NCBI GenBank assembly: GCA_021234155.1
Contig: JAJEKV010000011.1
Coordinates: forward strand, 14,549,255-14,613,254
DNA: 64,000 bases
Reading direction: 5' to 3'
Source of the DNA: Isoetes taiwanensis
Lineage: Eukaryota; Streptophyta; Lycopodiopsida; Isoetales; Isoetaceae
The translations under genes and the position numbers were made by a program. The notes beneath the pieces were generated by a model. The model was not told where the DNA came from, did not search any database, and saw only the letters and a list, made by a program, of their open reading frames with translations. Of the stretch, positions 1 through 12,660 are shown in pieces (the first letter of the stretch is position 1; every line of letters begins with the position of its first letter).

Positions 1-40
1 ACACATGGTAAGATTGTGGGTTCAACCCCCACATGTTCAC
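1..40 (+). other. tRNA-like 3' fragment with Pol III B-box, cut by window edge
   Basis: Positions 16-32 form a perfect 5-bp stem with a 7-base loop (GTGGG-TTCAACC-CCCAC), like a tRNA T-arm. The stretch GGTTCAACCCC at 19-29 fits the B-box consensus GGTTCRANNCC. The rest of any tRNA or tRNA-derived SINE lies left of the window, so identity cannot be decided. It could also be chance. Confidence 0.3.
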
Positions 41-895
41 CTTCCCATTTATTCTTCTTCTTATTGTAGTCACAAAATTCCTTAAATCCTCTACTGCATT
101 GTCATACAATACTATTAAATATCATAAACTCAAAATTAGGTTGTAAAATTATACTAGTAAACTATTTTGTAATATTGCACTAGTTAACCATTTGGTATCA
201 TGCAGAAAAAGTCATACTAGCAAATCTAAACCAACTATACTTATCATATGTTGTTGTTACAATTAATCACTATAAACTCATATACTAGCAAACCTAAACC
301 AATTACATTTATCATATGTTGTTACGATTAATCACTATAAATCATCGTAACATAGACACTTAAAATTACCATGCGTATATGCTAAGGAAGATAGATGGGA
401 TTGATAATCATTCTATTAAACTAGACATATTAAGCAATAATGCACATCATATATTTTAAGTTGTTATAAAGACTACCTATAACTATCATGTTCTACTACC
501 ATATCAAAAAACAATGATCTTTTATCACATCGTGGAATTGTATTGATGAACTATAATATATAACCAGATATGGTTTGTAAACTTTTTGGCCCACATATCG
601 GTAATGATTTTAAGATTTAGTTTTCACTAATAAATCATTTCAAAAAAATCATACTGATTCAATTTTGGGGGCCTTGTGACGGGGGTTTTTTAATCGTGTC
701 AGTAATACGCTTGCTGCTCTCTTTTTGTTTGGGTCCCATAGGCCAGTCGGTCTCCGTGGACGCTAAAAAATCTATTCTATCTATTCTATTCTCTAGTGGC
801 CAAATTTTCAAGTTTTATTAAGGTTTTCAATTATAGCTTTTCTTCTATCACTAGCTTGGCTTATACTTCTAAGATGAGAATTTTTTTCCCATTTT
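41..895. other. AT-rich intergenic DNA, no gene seen
   Basis: The stretch is AT-rich with no long open frame and no recognisable protein. A short phrase (ATACTAGCAAACCTAAACCAA and close variants) occurs around 224-242 and 282-302, which suggests an old local duplication. Nothing else is supported. Confidence 0.5.
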
Positions 896-901
896 CGAGG
901 T

Positions 902-1290
902 TTATATTTGGATTGTTATCTCCAAGATGGAAGTTCTAACCGTTAGTACTACTAAGAAGGTGGCCACTGCTCGATCTTGGTTCTCCAAGATCATTGCTCT
1001 GATACCATTGGGATGTCCCCTATTCATATACGATGCTCCCATCGTATAAGAACCGGAGTTCATCCCTCGTGCCAACATGTATGCTGACAAAGGACGTCCA
1101 CCTAACATCGAATTCTTGTTGATCAACAAGAACTCGACGGGGCAGAATGGACGTGTCATTCATCCCGTCGCCCTCAGGGTCGACCTAGCTGCGGAAGCGT
1201 AAATAAACGTAAGCACAAAGCATCAAATACACATAGAACAAGGTGACAGTGCAAACGCACTAATGACCTGTGGTGCAATTGCAGATTCCT
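902..1290 (-). mobile_element. Edge of a minus-strand LTR retrotransposon: PBS and LTR end
   Basis: On the minus strand, positions 1007-996 read TGGTATCAGAGC, the usual primer-binding site complementary to plant initiator-Met tRNA. It lies just inside a putative LTR end (plus-strand 1008 onward), and an ATG follows it at once on the minus strand (about 991-989), opening a short frame that runs down to 902. This matches the start of a plant LTR retrotransposon internal region. Most of the internal part is absent, so this is a remnant. The far boundary of the LTR was not found; 1290 is a guess. Confidence 0.45.
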
Positions 1291-2937
1291 TTTTCAAAAA
1301 CAAAAAATTCGGCACATTTGACCTATTTTTATAAAAACAAGTACCAAACAAAGGTGCAGCAGTACAAATAGGGCAATATGAAAAGCGAAGGATACATTTT
1401 GCTTTAAGTCACACTAAAAAATATACTTTTTTAGGATACAGAAATGCAAAGGAAAGTAAGAATGTCTATGCACGCATAGACCTTAAAGTTATATTTCAAT
1501 AATTGAACAGAGTAACATAGGCACACATAATAATAAACCTCTTTTACACACATTAAATATCAAGGGGGACGTCCTCCTCAACAAGTTCTTCATCTGAATT
1601 CGTAAGAGAGGGAACCTTAGTAGAGACATCAGGAATAACTTCCTCAGAGTCTGAGGCAGACTTGAAGGTGTAATAACTTAAGTTATACAGTGCCAAAAAT
1701 TTAGGGCATGCACTAGCTATAGAAATTCTTAAACGTGTATTCATGACATTACACAACCCAGTTGAATGATGCTTAACAAGTTGAACAATGGTCCCTTCAT
1801 GAATAATACTTTATGAGATGTCTGTGGAATGTGTGAGCAAATAGGAAACAAAAGCCACAAACAAATTAGTCACAACACAACCAAAGACATGGAAAAAAAG
1901 CTGCTAGCTATGGTTGAGGAGGAAATGTTGGTGAGCTATGCACATAGAGCCAACTAGAAGAGAAAAAGGTTGTCATGTTATTGCCTTTAAGGATAAAAAA
2001 ATTGCCAAGCTAAGCGTGCAAAACCTACAAGGTGGAAAAGAATATAGCCAAGCTTTGTCACATAACCAACGTTGAGAAACAAGGTGCTGCGCACGGAGGG
2101 TTGCCCTCTATGGCCCGAGGGTGAAGTGGCTTAAATTAAATCCACATGTGACCTCTGTCACGAAGCCAATACTATACTAAGGAGCCTAAAATTGTCAGGG
2201 AAAAGGCAGGTAGATCATGTTGAACGTGGTCTTAAGTTCTTCACCACGGGTTTATTGCAAAAAGGGGAACCATTGATTTATGTTGAGAAATCGGTAACAT
2301 ACCATGGACGTATATCACTCCCATTGATTCTTAAAATATTCTCCCTTAGTGCTAGGCTTGTGTAGAAGAGTAAGAGCCAAGCCTGAAACACCACATGATT
2401 TGTATTTGAGAAATAAATTTATGAAAAATGACAATTGTGCAGCATGACAAAACAGATGAACCTGATATGCCTGGACCGGCAAAGCTGGAAAACAGCCCTT
2501 CCAAAGGAGATCCTTCAATAACAAAAAAACACATGGGAATGCCGTAAACAAAGATCAAGCTGGGTATCCTGAAATCGAAAAATCGTAATAAAACCAATAA
2601 CCAATTATAAAGAATAGCTTTTATACAATAAATCAAAGCCGTGGTTTTCGATAATATTACCCTATAAGCATTATACTCTTCCTTTACTTTTAAACGAATA
2701 TCGTTTTAGCGTTGCCCTCACGTTCAATCGGACCAAGCAAGAACCTAAGAAAAAGTCCTATATGCAATCATGTAAACAGGATGAGATTAAAATCTATCAA
2801 AAACAAGAATAATAATTACGCTAAAATCACCATTTGTTTTATGAGGTAAGAGTGCAGCAACATCCCCTTCATAAATCATAGAGCAAGCCCTACAGTACAA
2901 ATCTTCCTCTAGTCTGCAGAAACCATTAGTAAATTAA
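1291..2937. other. AT-rich intergenic DNA with one perfect palindrome
   Basis: No convincing coding region is seen; the open frames here are short and unlike known families. Positions 1464-1481 form a perfect inverted repeat (GTCTATGC-AC-GCATAGAC) that recurs as a near-identical palindrome at 13009-13026, 14085-14098 and 14201-14214. Positions 1239-1280 resemble the reverse complement of about 14510-14556. Confidence 0.45.
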
Positions 2938-2939
2938 GT

Positions 2940-3679
2940 GTTGCACATACTTTGCATATCTTGGAACTATTATTCCTTACTTTCTCGACAAAGTTGTTTG
3001 AAATTGCATCTTTTTCAATCAAATCATTCAAATAGCTCTCTTCAATTGTTTAATTTCGAATCAAGGGCCAAAGCCTTGTTGGCTCAAAGCCCGAGATTCT
3101 CGTTCTTACATAGCTACTATGTGCGTAAACTTTGTCTTCTAGAATTTTTGCCCCGTCAAGCAAGCTTGTAACTTCTTGCACGAATACCGTTTCACGGCTA
3201 CTATTTTCGACACCCTCAAATGGTTATCACCGGATTATCCGCCATTAGTCTCAATCACGAAGTTCCTCGGGGCCGAACTAGTCATTTTGCCTTGCTTCTA
3301 CGCTAATTCTGATTCTAACTAAAAATCCAAGTATGAATTGCACACTCCATGGAGTATGGGAAAAATCGTGCCAAGTATAGGAGCTTATAAGAGGCACATG
3401 AAGCCCCGAATAGAATGCCAAGTCCGGGATGTCAAATAGTGGACATTGTGGTTCCTACTTATACGAGCTTACGTTGGAGAGTGTCTTGAAGATACGCATC
3501 AAATCAAATGATGTGATTTTTCTTACCATTGTTGTTTGCATCCAAATCATCCGTGTCTAGTAAATGAAGGTCTAAACTATATCATTCATGTCCATCATGC
3601 CGATACTCTATACCGCATAGTCGAGCTCGTGGTCGTGCAAGATGTTTGAAGGATGCGAGGATGCCTTTCAATCTTTCCA
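2940..3679. other. Unassigned DNA, strongly poor in CAG/CTG
   Basis: No gene is recognised. By eye almost no CAG or CTG trinucleotides occur from about 2940 to 4200, far below the roughly 2 in 64 expected by chance. The same signature marks one member of each duplicated segment in the tandem array that follows, so this stretch probably shares the same cause (see findings). Confidence 0.4.
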
Positions 3680-6600
3680 GGCCAAATATTGTTTGGCCGG
3701 ACATGCTTGTTTAGTGATATCGGCATATATTCCGATGTTCGAGATATGGGAGAAGGCTGCAAAAGAGCTTAGACAATGATGAAAAAAAAACCGCAAAGGC
3801 ATGGATTGAGAAGTTGGTATGGTGGTTTATGAATTTGTTTCGAGAGATAAATCACCACGGATAAAAGTCGAGATGTTACAATGTTAAAGAGATTAAGTAG
3901 ACAAATGCGTAATGAATGTTTCATGCCAAAAATGGACCTAGTGTTGCTGAGAATATCACGTTTGGTGGGAAGGAAGCACCGCCGAAACTTGCAATAGCTT
4001 CCGGACTTATCGTAATAAGCCTAGGTGCAACCCTTCATGTTACAAAGAATCCTTGCGTATGCCAAAGATGGGTTCTGTTCTCTTGGGGATTATCATTAGT
4101 GTTCTAATCCAAGAATGATAGTGGTTTACGTTTTGTCCTTTGAATTATAAAAGGCCCAAAACATATCAATATATAATGGCGCCCTTCTTTACCGAAGCAT
4201 AAGCGAAAGCATAAGCAATCAAGCATAAAGGCGCCCGATGCTCGGAAGCGGGGAGGCGGTGGCAAAGCAAGCGGGGAAGCAGACGGAAGGCGAGAGGAGG
4301 CGGTGGCGCCAGCTCCACAAAACCAGGAAAACCAGGAGCACTATTACGAAATATTATTTTAAAGGAAAAATGCCATAATTTCAACCTTCCGGTGATTACG
4401 TTATTACCTTGAGTTGTGAAGCATACAATATGAATGGAGTTGAGTATATTGAGTTGATTCCATTTTTATGGTCCCCAAAGACAATAGATCAAAGACCAGA
4501 AACAAAAAGATAACAAAAAAAATCTTGGTGGGGCCATTTTCTTAACTCATTAATAAATTTTGGTGTTTCCTTCCAACCGTCAATATAAAATGTAGTTGGC
4601 TTTTTTTGTAAGAGCAATAGAATTTCTGATAAAATTCAATCTTGAATTAGAAGCTCTTGAAAATTATGGATTGTTTCGTTTACATTTTGTAGCTCAAGGG
4701 TTATCTTTTCACTCTTCTTCTGATTATCCTCCTGAATTTTAGTTGGCACTTTCTTCGTGTATCCTGGAAGGTTTATTTTCTTCAGCAGTGTTTCTTGGTC
4801 CCTGCATAAGAAAAGAAATACTTTAACACAACAGGAATGTGACTGCTTATGTGCCATGGTCCAATGCCAGTCAAACGGTTTCACAAAATCAAGATGCAAG
4901 CCCCTATTCTCGGCATTGTGGAATGCCAATATGCCAACTAGAATTGCAAGAACTTTTGTCTAAACAAAAATGACTGGCTCTTGGCTTGATCCTTAGATAC
5001 CTTCCTCATCCAATGGGATAATCTTATTGCAGATGTCCATGGCATGGACTATCTATTGCAACTCCAGAATATCCGAGACCACATGGTGCCATTAACGAAC
5101 GAAATTTGTGAGCAGCAAGCTAGGTTAGACACATATCGGATACAAAATGGACATGCATCTGCGGCAAGAGATGAATAGCAGCGTGCTATCATAAACAAGA
5201 TCTAACTGCTTGTCTTATCATCAGACAGGTCCATGCATATCAATATGGTGGATAACTTACCTGCTTGTTCTTCAGAGTTCCTATCCAAATTCCACTGCTT
5301 TATGAAAATAAGACAAAGGCTGCTGGTACTTTACCTCATAAGTTGTTCTTTACGCTTTTCCATCCTGGATATTTCCAGCATAAAATCAACAACACCTTTG
5401 AGCAGTAAATATGCGGTGACATTCTCATCAACTATCTGAACCACACACCCATGTGGAATACTATCCATCTGTCTTAGTCCCTGCAAAAGAAATATGTAAA
5501 TATTGAATGATTGCAGCATGATAAAGATGACAAACGACTGCCTGTTGCATGTACAGCATATATGATAAAACAAGCCGACGAAAACAAAAGAATTTTAAAG
5601 CTTAACCTTAACAACTGATAATGCTGCCAAAGTTGCAATATCTGATGCACGGTCTTCTATAATAGAAAAGGAATTGTCAGTACGGCAACCTACGAACAGC
5701 TCCGGCCTGCCATGGACCAACAAACAAGTGAGGATACGAAGCCTACTAGTTAATCTAACAATATATTACCTTTGCCTTGGATGCACGTTGTACACATCAC
5801 GCAAGTTCCGGACTACCTTCACCACTGAAGTAACTAAAGACATTTGCTCCCTTACTTCTTCATTTGCCCATTCCTGGTAATGCCTCTAATCTCTAATCTT
5901 CTTCTAATCTCTTATGTAATGCCTCTAGGGTGACACCATTGATGATTTCAAGTGGATCAATCACATTGCCCAATGACTTTGACATCTTACGACCATGTGC
6001 ATCCCTGACCATTGCATGGAGATAGACCTATGTCAGCACAAAGCCACATATTGTCAGCTCAGGTAACTTCAGATAGGACAACAGGGATAACGATCAAGCC
6101 TATCACTAGTTTAACCTGTTTGAATGGAGTATGACCAGTTAACCTCATTCCCAGCATCACCATTCGAGCAACCCAGAAAAACAAAATGTCGTGCCCAGTT
6201 TCCAAGAGAAATGTCGGATAAAACGTTTTTAAATCCAAGGTATCCCCTGGCCACCCCATCACCGAAAAGGGGAAAAGCCCAGAGGAAAACCAAGTATCAA
6301 GAACATCAGGGTCCTGAGTGATGCGATAACTCTTTCCAGGAAACTGTGCAGCCGCAGCTGAGTTTGCATCATCTTCATTCCTTGCCACTATCCAGTGGTC
6401 GTTATATGCACCAAGCTCTTTCATATCATCATCTTCCAATGTTACATACCATGCAGGTACTCGATGTCCCCACCAAAGCTGTCTAGAAACACACCAATCC
6501 CTAATGTCTTCCAACCACCTAAAATGGAACCCAAGAAAACACAAAATGAAATCTTTATTCTTATGTCACGCCAGACATTTAGAAAAAGTTATCAACTACC

Positions 6601-7584
6601 TGAACCATACATCTTCAAACTGGCTAGGAATAATCTCTAATTCCCCATTTTTCACGGCATCGCAGGCAGCCTTTGCCATGCCAGCACAGCTCACATACCA
6701 CTGGGGTTTGATTATGGGTTCTATAACATCATTACTTCTTGAACAGATACCTAATCTCATAGGGTTATCAGCAACCCCTTTGTACAAACCCTGCCAAATT
6801 AAGATCTTATGTCAAAACCCCATACTTGCTTTTCTAAATTCCTTTGCAGCTTGAAGTCTTAAAGCGACCCAATAGCTTCATGTGCAATTTTGCCTCACCG
6901 GAACATTTTTATTTGCCAAAAGAGTATTGATCAATCAAAAGCTAAATATGTGGTTTAGGCTTGCGCAAAGGACATGTCAAATAAACAAGATAGTAGATCA
7001 AGGAGGTTCATACCTTTTCCTCCAATGCAGTTACGACAGCAACACGTGCATCAAATCGCTTTAATCCCTGGAACTGAGTCCCACCATTGCTATTTATATT
7101 ACCATCATCAGTAAAAATATTTATAAATGGCAAGTTGTGCCGTTTGCCAACTTTATAGTCGTTTGGGTCATGCGCTGGAGTTATCTGCAATGTGAATACC
7201 ACTGTAATTGGCCTAAACATGGAGAACAAACAAATAGATATAGGAACACATTGAGTACCTTCACTGCACCAGTGCCAAAGGACATATCTACTAGTTCTCT
7301 ATCACAAATGATGGCAAGCTTTCTCCCATTGAAGGGATGAATTGCAAATTTCCCATGTAGCTTCACATATCTTGGATCATCTGGATGGACTGCAATTGCA
7401 GTATCACCAAGCATTGTTTCGGGTCTTGTGGTAGCAACAATGATTTCTCCCAAGTCACCTTCTAAGGGATATGCGAACGATGTTATTGCTCCAAATTCAA
7501 CAGTAGTTTCATATCCAGGTACCCTAACTGATGTCCTGCCTGGAAGGTCAATATATTCAACCTATATACAGAGCATAGAGCAGC
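3680..7584. repeat. Tandem direct duplication, unit 1 (about 3.9 kb)
   Basis: The unit begins at GGCCAAATATT (3680) and recurs at 7585, a period of 3905 bases. Matching landmarks hold the same spacing throughout, for example the ValRS stop region (4636 and 8533) and the KMSKS exon (about 5929 and 9832). Outside CAG/CTG contexts the two units are nearly identical. The unit carries a minus-strand valyl-tRNA synthetase fragment and about 950 bp of its 3' flank. Confidence 0.9.
4636..7561 (-). pseudogene. Valyl-tRNA synthetase gene fragment, copy 1
   Basis: ValRS charges tRNA-Val. Minus-strand exons with GT/AG borders can be read: 7561-7259 (editing-domain region with [13 protein letters not shown]), 7184-7014 ([10 protein letters not shown]), 6790-6600 (KPQWYVSC), 6518-6116 ([18 protein letters not shown]), 6027-about 5935 ([10 protein letters not shown], the KMSKS motif), about 5880-5770, 5706-5607, 5480-5335 and 4801-4636 (C-terminal coiled coil, then TGA). 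The N-terminal third with the HIGH motif is absent upstream. Between the KMSKS exon, which runs out at [10 protein letters not shown], and the next exon (EWANEEVREQ), the anticodon-binding domain (roughly 200-300 residues in the family) is missing; AATGCCTCTA repeats flank that point. The frames of the remaining exons are intact in this copy. Plant ValRS is about 1,000-1,100 residues, so this is a non-functional relic. Family identity is firm; exon edges are inferred by eye. Confidence 0.88.
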
Positions 7585-10500
7585 GGCCAAATATTGCTGG
7601 CTGGACATGCTTGTTTAGTGATATCAGCATATATTCTGATGTTCAGATATGGGAGAAGGCTGCAAAAGAGCTTAGACAATGATGAAAAAAACCTGCAAAG
7701 GCATGGATTGAGAAGTTGGTATGGTGGTTTATGAATTTGTTTCAGAGATAAATCACACAGATAAAAGTCAGGAGATGTTACAATGTTAAAGAGATTAAGT
7801 AGACAAATGCAGAATGAATGTTTCATGCCAAAAATGGACCTAGTGTTGCTGAGAATATCACGTTTGGTGGGAAGGAAGCACTGTCAGAAACTTGCAATAG
7901 CTTCTGGACTTATCAGAATAAGCCTAGGTGCAACCCTTCATGTTACAAAGAATCCTTGCGTATGCCAAAGATGGGTTCTGTTCTCTTGGGGATTATCATT
8001 AGTGTTCTAATCCAAGAATGATAGTGGTTTACGTTTTGTCCTTTGAATTATAAAAGGCCCAAAACATATCAATATATAATGGCGCCCTTACTGGAAGCAT
8101 AAGCGAAAGCATAAGCAATCAAGCATAAAGGCGCCAGTATCGGAAGCAGGGGAGGCGGTGGCAAAGCAAGCAGGGGAAGCAGACGGGAAGCAGAGGAGGC
8201 GGTGGCGCCGCTCCACAAAACCAGGAAAACCAGGGCACTATTACGAAATATTATTTTAAAGGAAAAATGCCATAATTTCAACCTTCCGGTGATTACGTTA
8301 TTACCTTGAGTTGTGAAGCATACAATATGAATGGAGTTGAGTATATTGAGTTGATTCCATTTTTATGGTCCCCAAAGACAATAGATCAAAGACCAGAAAC
8401 AAAAAGATAACAAAAAAAATCTTGGTGGGGCCATTTTCTTAACTCATTAATAAATTTTGGTGTTTCCTTCCAACCGTCAATATAAAATGTAGTTGGCTTT
8501 TTTTGTAAGAGCAATAGAATTTCTGATAAAATTCAATCTTGAATTAGAAGCTCTTGAAAATTATGGATTGTTTCGTTTACATTTTGTAGCTCAAGGGTTA
8601 TCTTTTCACTCTTCTTCTGATTATCCTCCTGAATTTTAGTTGGCACTTTCTTCGTGTATCCTGGAAGGTTTATTTTCTTCAGCAGTGTTTCTTGGTCCCC
8701 GCATAAGAAAAGAAATACTTTAACACAACAGAAATGTGGATGCTTATGTGCCATGGTCCAATGCCGGTCAAACGGTTTCACAAAATCAAGATGCAAGCCC
8801 CTATTCTCGGCATTGTGGAATGCCAATATGCCAACTAGAATTGCAAGAACTTTTGTCTAAACAAAATGACCCGGCTTTTTGGCTTGATCCTTAGATACCT
8901 TCCTCATCCAATGGGATAATCTTATTGCGGATGTCCATGGCATGGACTATCTATTGCAACTCCGAATATCCGAGACCACATGGTGCCATTAACGAATGAA
9001 ATTTGTGAGCGACAAGCTAGGTTAGACACATATCGGATACAAAATGGACATGCATCTGCGGCAAGAGATGAATAGCGGCGTGCTATCATAAACAAGATCT
9101 AACCGCTTGTCTTATCATCGACAGTCCATGCATATCAATATGGTGGATAACTTACCGCTTGTTCTTGAGTTCCTATCCAAATTCCAATTGCTTTATGAAA
9201 ATAAGACAAAGGTCACCTGTACTTTTACCTCATAAGTTGTTCTTTACGCTTTTCCATCCCGGATATTTCCAAAGATAAAATCAACAACACCTTTGAGCAA
9301 GAAAATATGCGGTGACATTCTCATCAACTATCTCAACCACACACCCATGTGGAATACTATCCATCTGTCTTAGTCCCCGCAAAAAGAAATATGTAAATAT
9401 TGAATGATTGCAAATGATAAAGATGACAAACGACCGCCATGTTGCATGTACAAAGATATATGATAAAACAAGCCGACGAAAAACAAAAGAATTTTAAAGC
9501 TTAACCTTAACAACCGATAATGCTGCCAAAGTTGCAATATCCGATGCACGGTCTTCTATAATAGAAAAGGAATTGTCGGTCGGCAACCTACTTAACAGCG
9601 ACTCCCTACCGCCATGGACCAACAAACAAGTGAGGATCTGAAGCCTAGTAGTTAATCTAACAATATATTACCTTTGCCTTGGATGCACGTTGTACACATC
9701 ACGCAAGTTCCGGGACTACCTTCACCATCGAAGTAACTAAAGACATTTGCTCCCTTACTTCTTCATTTGCCCATTCCGGTAATGCCTCTAATGTCTAATC
9801 TTCTTCTAATCTCTTATGTAATGCCTCTAGGGTGACACCATTGATGATTTCAAGTGGATCAATCACATTGCCCAATGACTTTGACATCTTACGACCATGT
9901 GCATCCCCTCGACCATTGCATGGAGATAGACCTATGTCGACACAAAGCCACATATTGTCACCGGTAACTTCGGATAGGACAACAGGGATAACGATCAAGC
10001 CTATCACTAGTTTAACCTTGTTTGAATGGAGTATGACCGCTTAACCTCATTCCCAAATCACCATTCGAGCAACCCGGAAAAACAAAATGTCGTGCCCGGT
10101 TTCCACGAGAAATGTCGGATAAAACGTTTTTAAATCCAAGGTATCCTCCGCCACCCCATCACCGAAAAGGGAAAAGCCCGGAGGAAAACCAAGTATCAAG
10201 AACATCGGGGTCCCGGTGATGCGATAACTCTTTCCAGAAACCGCGGCACCGCAATGAGTTTGCATCATCTTCATTCCTTGCCACTATCCAATTGGTCGTT
10301 ATATGCACCAAGCTCTTTCATATCATCATCTTTCCAATGTTACATACCATGCGGTACTTTCGATGCCCCCACCAAAACTGTCTAGAAACACACCAATCCC
10401 TAATGTCTTCCAACCACCTAAAATGGAACCCAAGAAAACACAAAATGAAATCTTTATTCTTATGTCACGCCGGACATTTAGAAAAAGTTATCAACTACCC

Positions 10501-11460
10501 GAACCATACATCTTCAAACCGGCTAGGAATAATCTCTAATTCCCCATTTTTCACGGCATCGCGGAGCAGACCTTTGCCATGCCAAAGACAAACTCACATA
10601 CCACTTTGGGGTTTGATTATGGGTTCTATAACATCATTACTTCTTGAACAGATACCTAATCTCATAGGGTTATCAGCAACTCCTTTGTACAAACCACCGC
10701 CAAATTAAGATCTTATTACGTTAAAACCCCATACTTGCTTTTCTAAATTCCTTTGCGGCTTGAAGTCCTAAAAGCGACCCAATAGCTTCATGTGCAATTT
10801 TGCCTCATCGAACATTTTTATTTGCCGTAAGACTATTGATCAATCAAAAGCTAAATATGTGGTTTAGGCTTGCTCGATAGATCAAGGAGGTTCATACCTT
10901 TTCCTCCAATGCGCTTCTTTACAAAGAACACGCATCAAACCGCTTTAATCCACGAACCGAGTCCCACCATTGCTATTTATATTACCATCATCGGTAAAAA
11001 TATTAATAAATGGCAAGTTGTGCCGTTTGCCAACTTTATAGTCATTTGGGTCATGTCTTTGAGTTATCTGCAATATGAATACCAATTGTAATTGGCCTAA
11101 ACATGGAGAACAAATAGATATAGGAACACATTGAGTACCTTCATCGCACCGGTGCCAAAGGACATATCTACTAGTTCTCTATCACAAATGATGGCAAGCT
11201 TTCTCCCATTGAAGGGATGAATTGCAAATTTCCCATGCGACTTCGATATCTTGGATCATCTCGGATGGACCGCAATTGCGGTATCACCAAGCATTGTTTC
11301 GGTCTTGTGGTAGCAACAATGATTTCTCCCAAGTCACCTTCTAAGGGATATGCGAACGATGTTATTGCTCCAAATTCAACAAGTTTCATATCCGGTACCC
11401 TAACCGATGTCCCGCCTGGAAGGTCAATATATTCAACCTATATACTGAGCATAGAGCAGC
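7585..11460. repeat. Tandem direct duplication, unit 2
   Basis: This repeats unit 1 in the same orientation and ends at GAGCAGC just before 11461, where unit 1 has the same bases before the junction at 7585. From 7585 to about 8240 this unit keeps CAG/CTG sites that unit 1 lacks; from about 8690 to 11430 the reverse holds. The AT-rich core between (8240-8690) is nearly identical to 4340-4790. Confidence 0.88.
8533..11440 (-). pseudogene. Valyl-tRNA synthetase gene fragment, copy 2
   Basis: This is the same truncated ValRS fragment as copy 1, with the same missing N-terminus and the same internal loss of the anticodon-binding domain, so the deletion came before the duplication. Readable pieces are the C-terminal exon (8533-8698), the KMSKS exon (about 9925-9840), the [16 protein letters not shown] exon (about 10420-10020) and the editing-domain exon (about 11440-11150). 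Many short changes break the frames, mostly where copy 1 has CAG or CTG and this copy has CCG, CGG or a one-base loss. Whether those breaks exist in the genome or are consensus errors cannot be settled from the sequence. Confidence 0.85.
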
Positions 11461-12660
11461 GGTCAATATACTCTTGAGCATATAACACGATCATATATCA
11501 CAAAACACCTCAATATCGAGATATCATTTGTTCAAGCGTGCAATCCCAGATTGACAAGCCGGTTATCCCCTCGGTCAAATAGGCAAATGATATTTATTTG
11601 ACATCCTAAAACAATGCCCAATGCAATGAAGCAAATGAATTGATTCTAACATCAACCTATAAGGATCAACTAGAAAATTGATTAAGCCAGGCTTTTAAAA
11701 CCAGGCAATTGATTAAGCCAGACAAATTCAAGAAGACTTCTTAACCACAAGTTTCAGAATATTACAAATAATGTAAGAACTTCTTCCTATGGGATGCAGA
11801 AAAATTAGCAAGACTCGGAGATGTTAATTCATTTGTTCTTTATTTTTGGAAGACGCGTCGTTGGAGATAAAAGGAATACCTATAAATCAGATTTTCCTTG
11901 TGCAATTGAACAAAGGCTTCTATAACATGCCTTTACATCCGATATCATCGTCCATTGTGAAAGACTGGTTTTAGAACAAAAAAGAGGCTGTGTCAACGAA
12001 ATAGGGTTTCAACCATATAACAAGAATGCCTTTAGAAAACCATGACCAATCAAAATGATAGATACATCTATTGCAGGCTGTAGTTTCTGTGATTCCTGAT
12101 GCAACAGAACTCATGTGTCATAGCTTCTTCAAGGACAAGTGGTAAGGTAGATGCAACATCATATGGAGTTTGAAGAAGAAAAGTTAGTCACAATAATTAT
12201 AGATTCAAAATGATAGGGATGTGGAAGGATCAGATTAGTAAGGACAGAATCATGCTGAAGCTAAGGCATTGAACTTAAATTTGGTGTATCAGTCTGTTAA
12301 GCATAAAAATTATCATGCCTTGGCCACCGCTGCAAAGAAGAGAGAGAACCATATAAGAAACAAGTTATGTACGTTGGATGTGCTGCAATGGGATAATGGG
12401 GCCACCTAATACCAACTTTGCAAGAACATGGTCATGTCTGCTCATAAAATCCAAAAAATCCGTCGACCTACCTGTGCGGAATTCGTGAACACGGATGGCG
12501 TCCTTTTGTGATCCAGTATACATGAAGAGTATTTGCTTGGTCCTATTGTAAACTGGGCAAAATATCTATGGCGGATCAGGATCCAAACTTCCGGTTAGCC
12601 GGTATGCACAGCAGCCGCCTGGCAACAGGGATGACCTAACATTTACAGCTTACAGCAGGT
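11461..12660. other. Intergenic DNA, nothing recognised
   Basis: No conserved protein, RNA gene or terminal repeat was found. Base composition is AT-rich, and CAG/CTG trinucleotides are again common, unlike the segment just before it. Confidence 0.5.

Noticed and set aside
3916-4107. Small ORF conserved in both tandem units (also 7783-8021)
   Set aside because: Its conservation is explained by the recent duplication, and its frame changes with the CAG/CTG differences.
3680-11460. RIP-like or deamination mutation as cause of the CAG/CTG differences
   Set aside because: Deamination gives C-to-T or G-to-A; here the altered copies show T-to-C, A-to-G and base losses relative to the protein-supported version.
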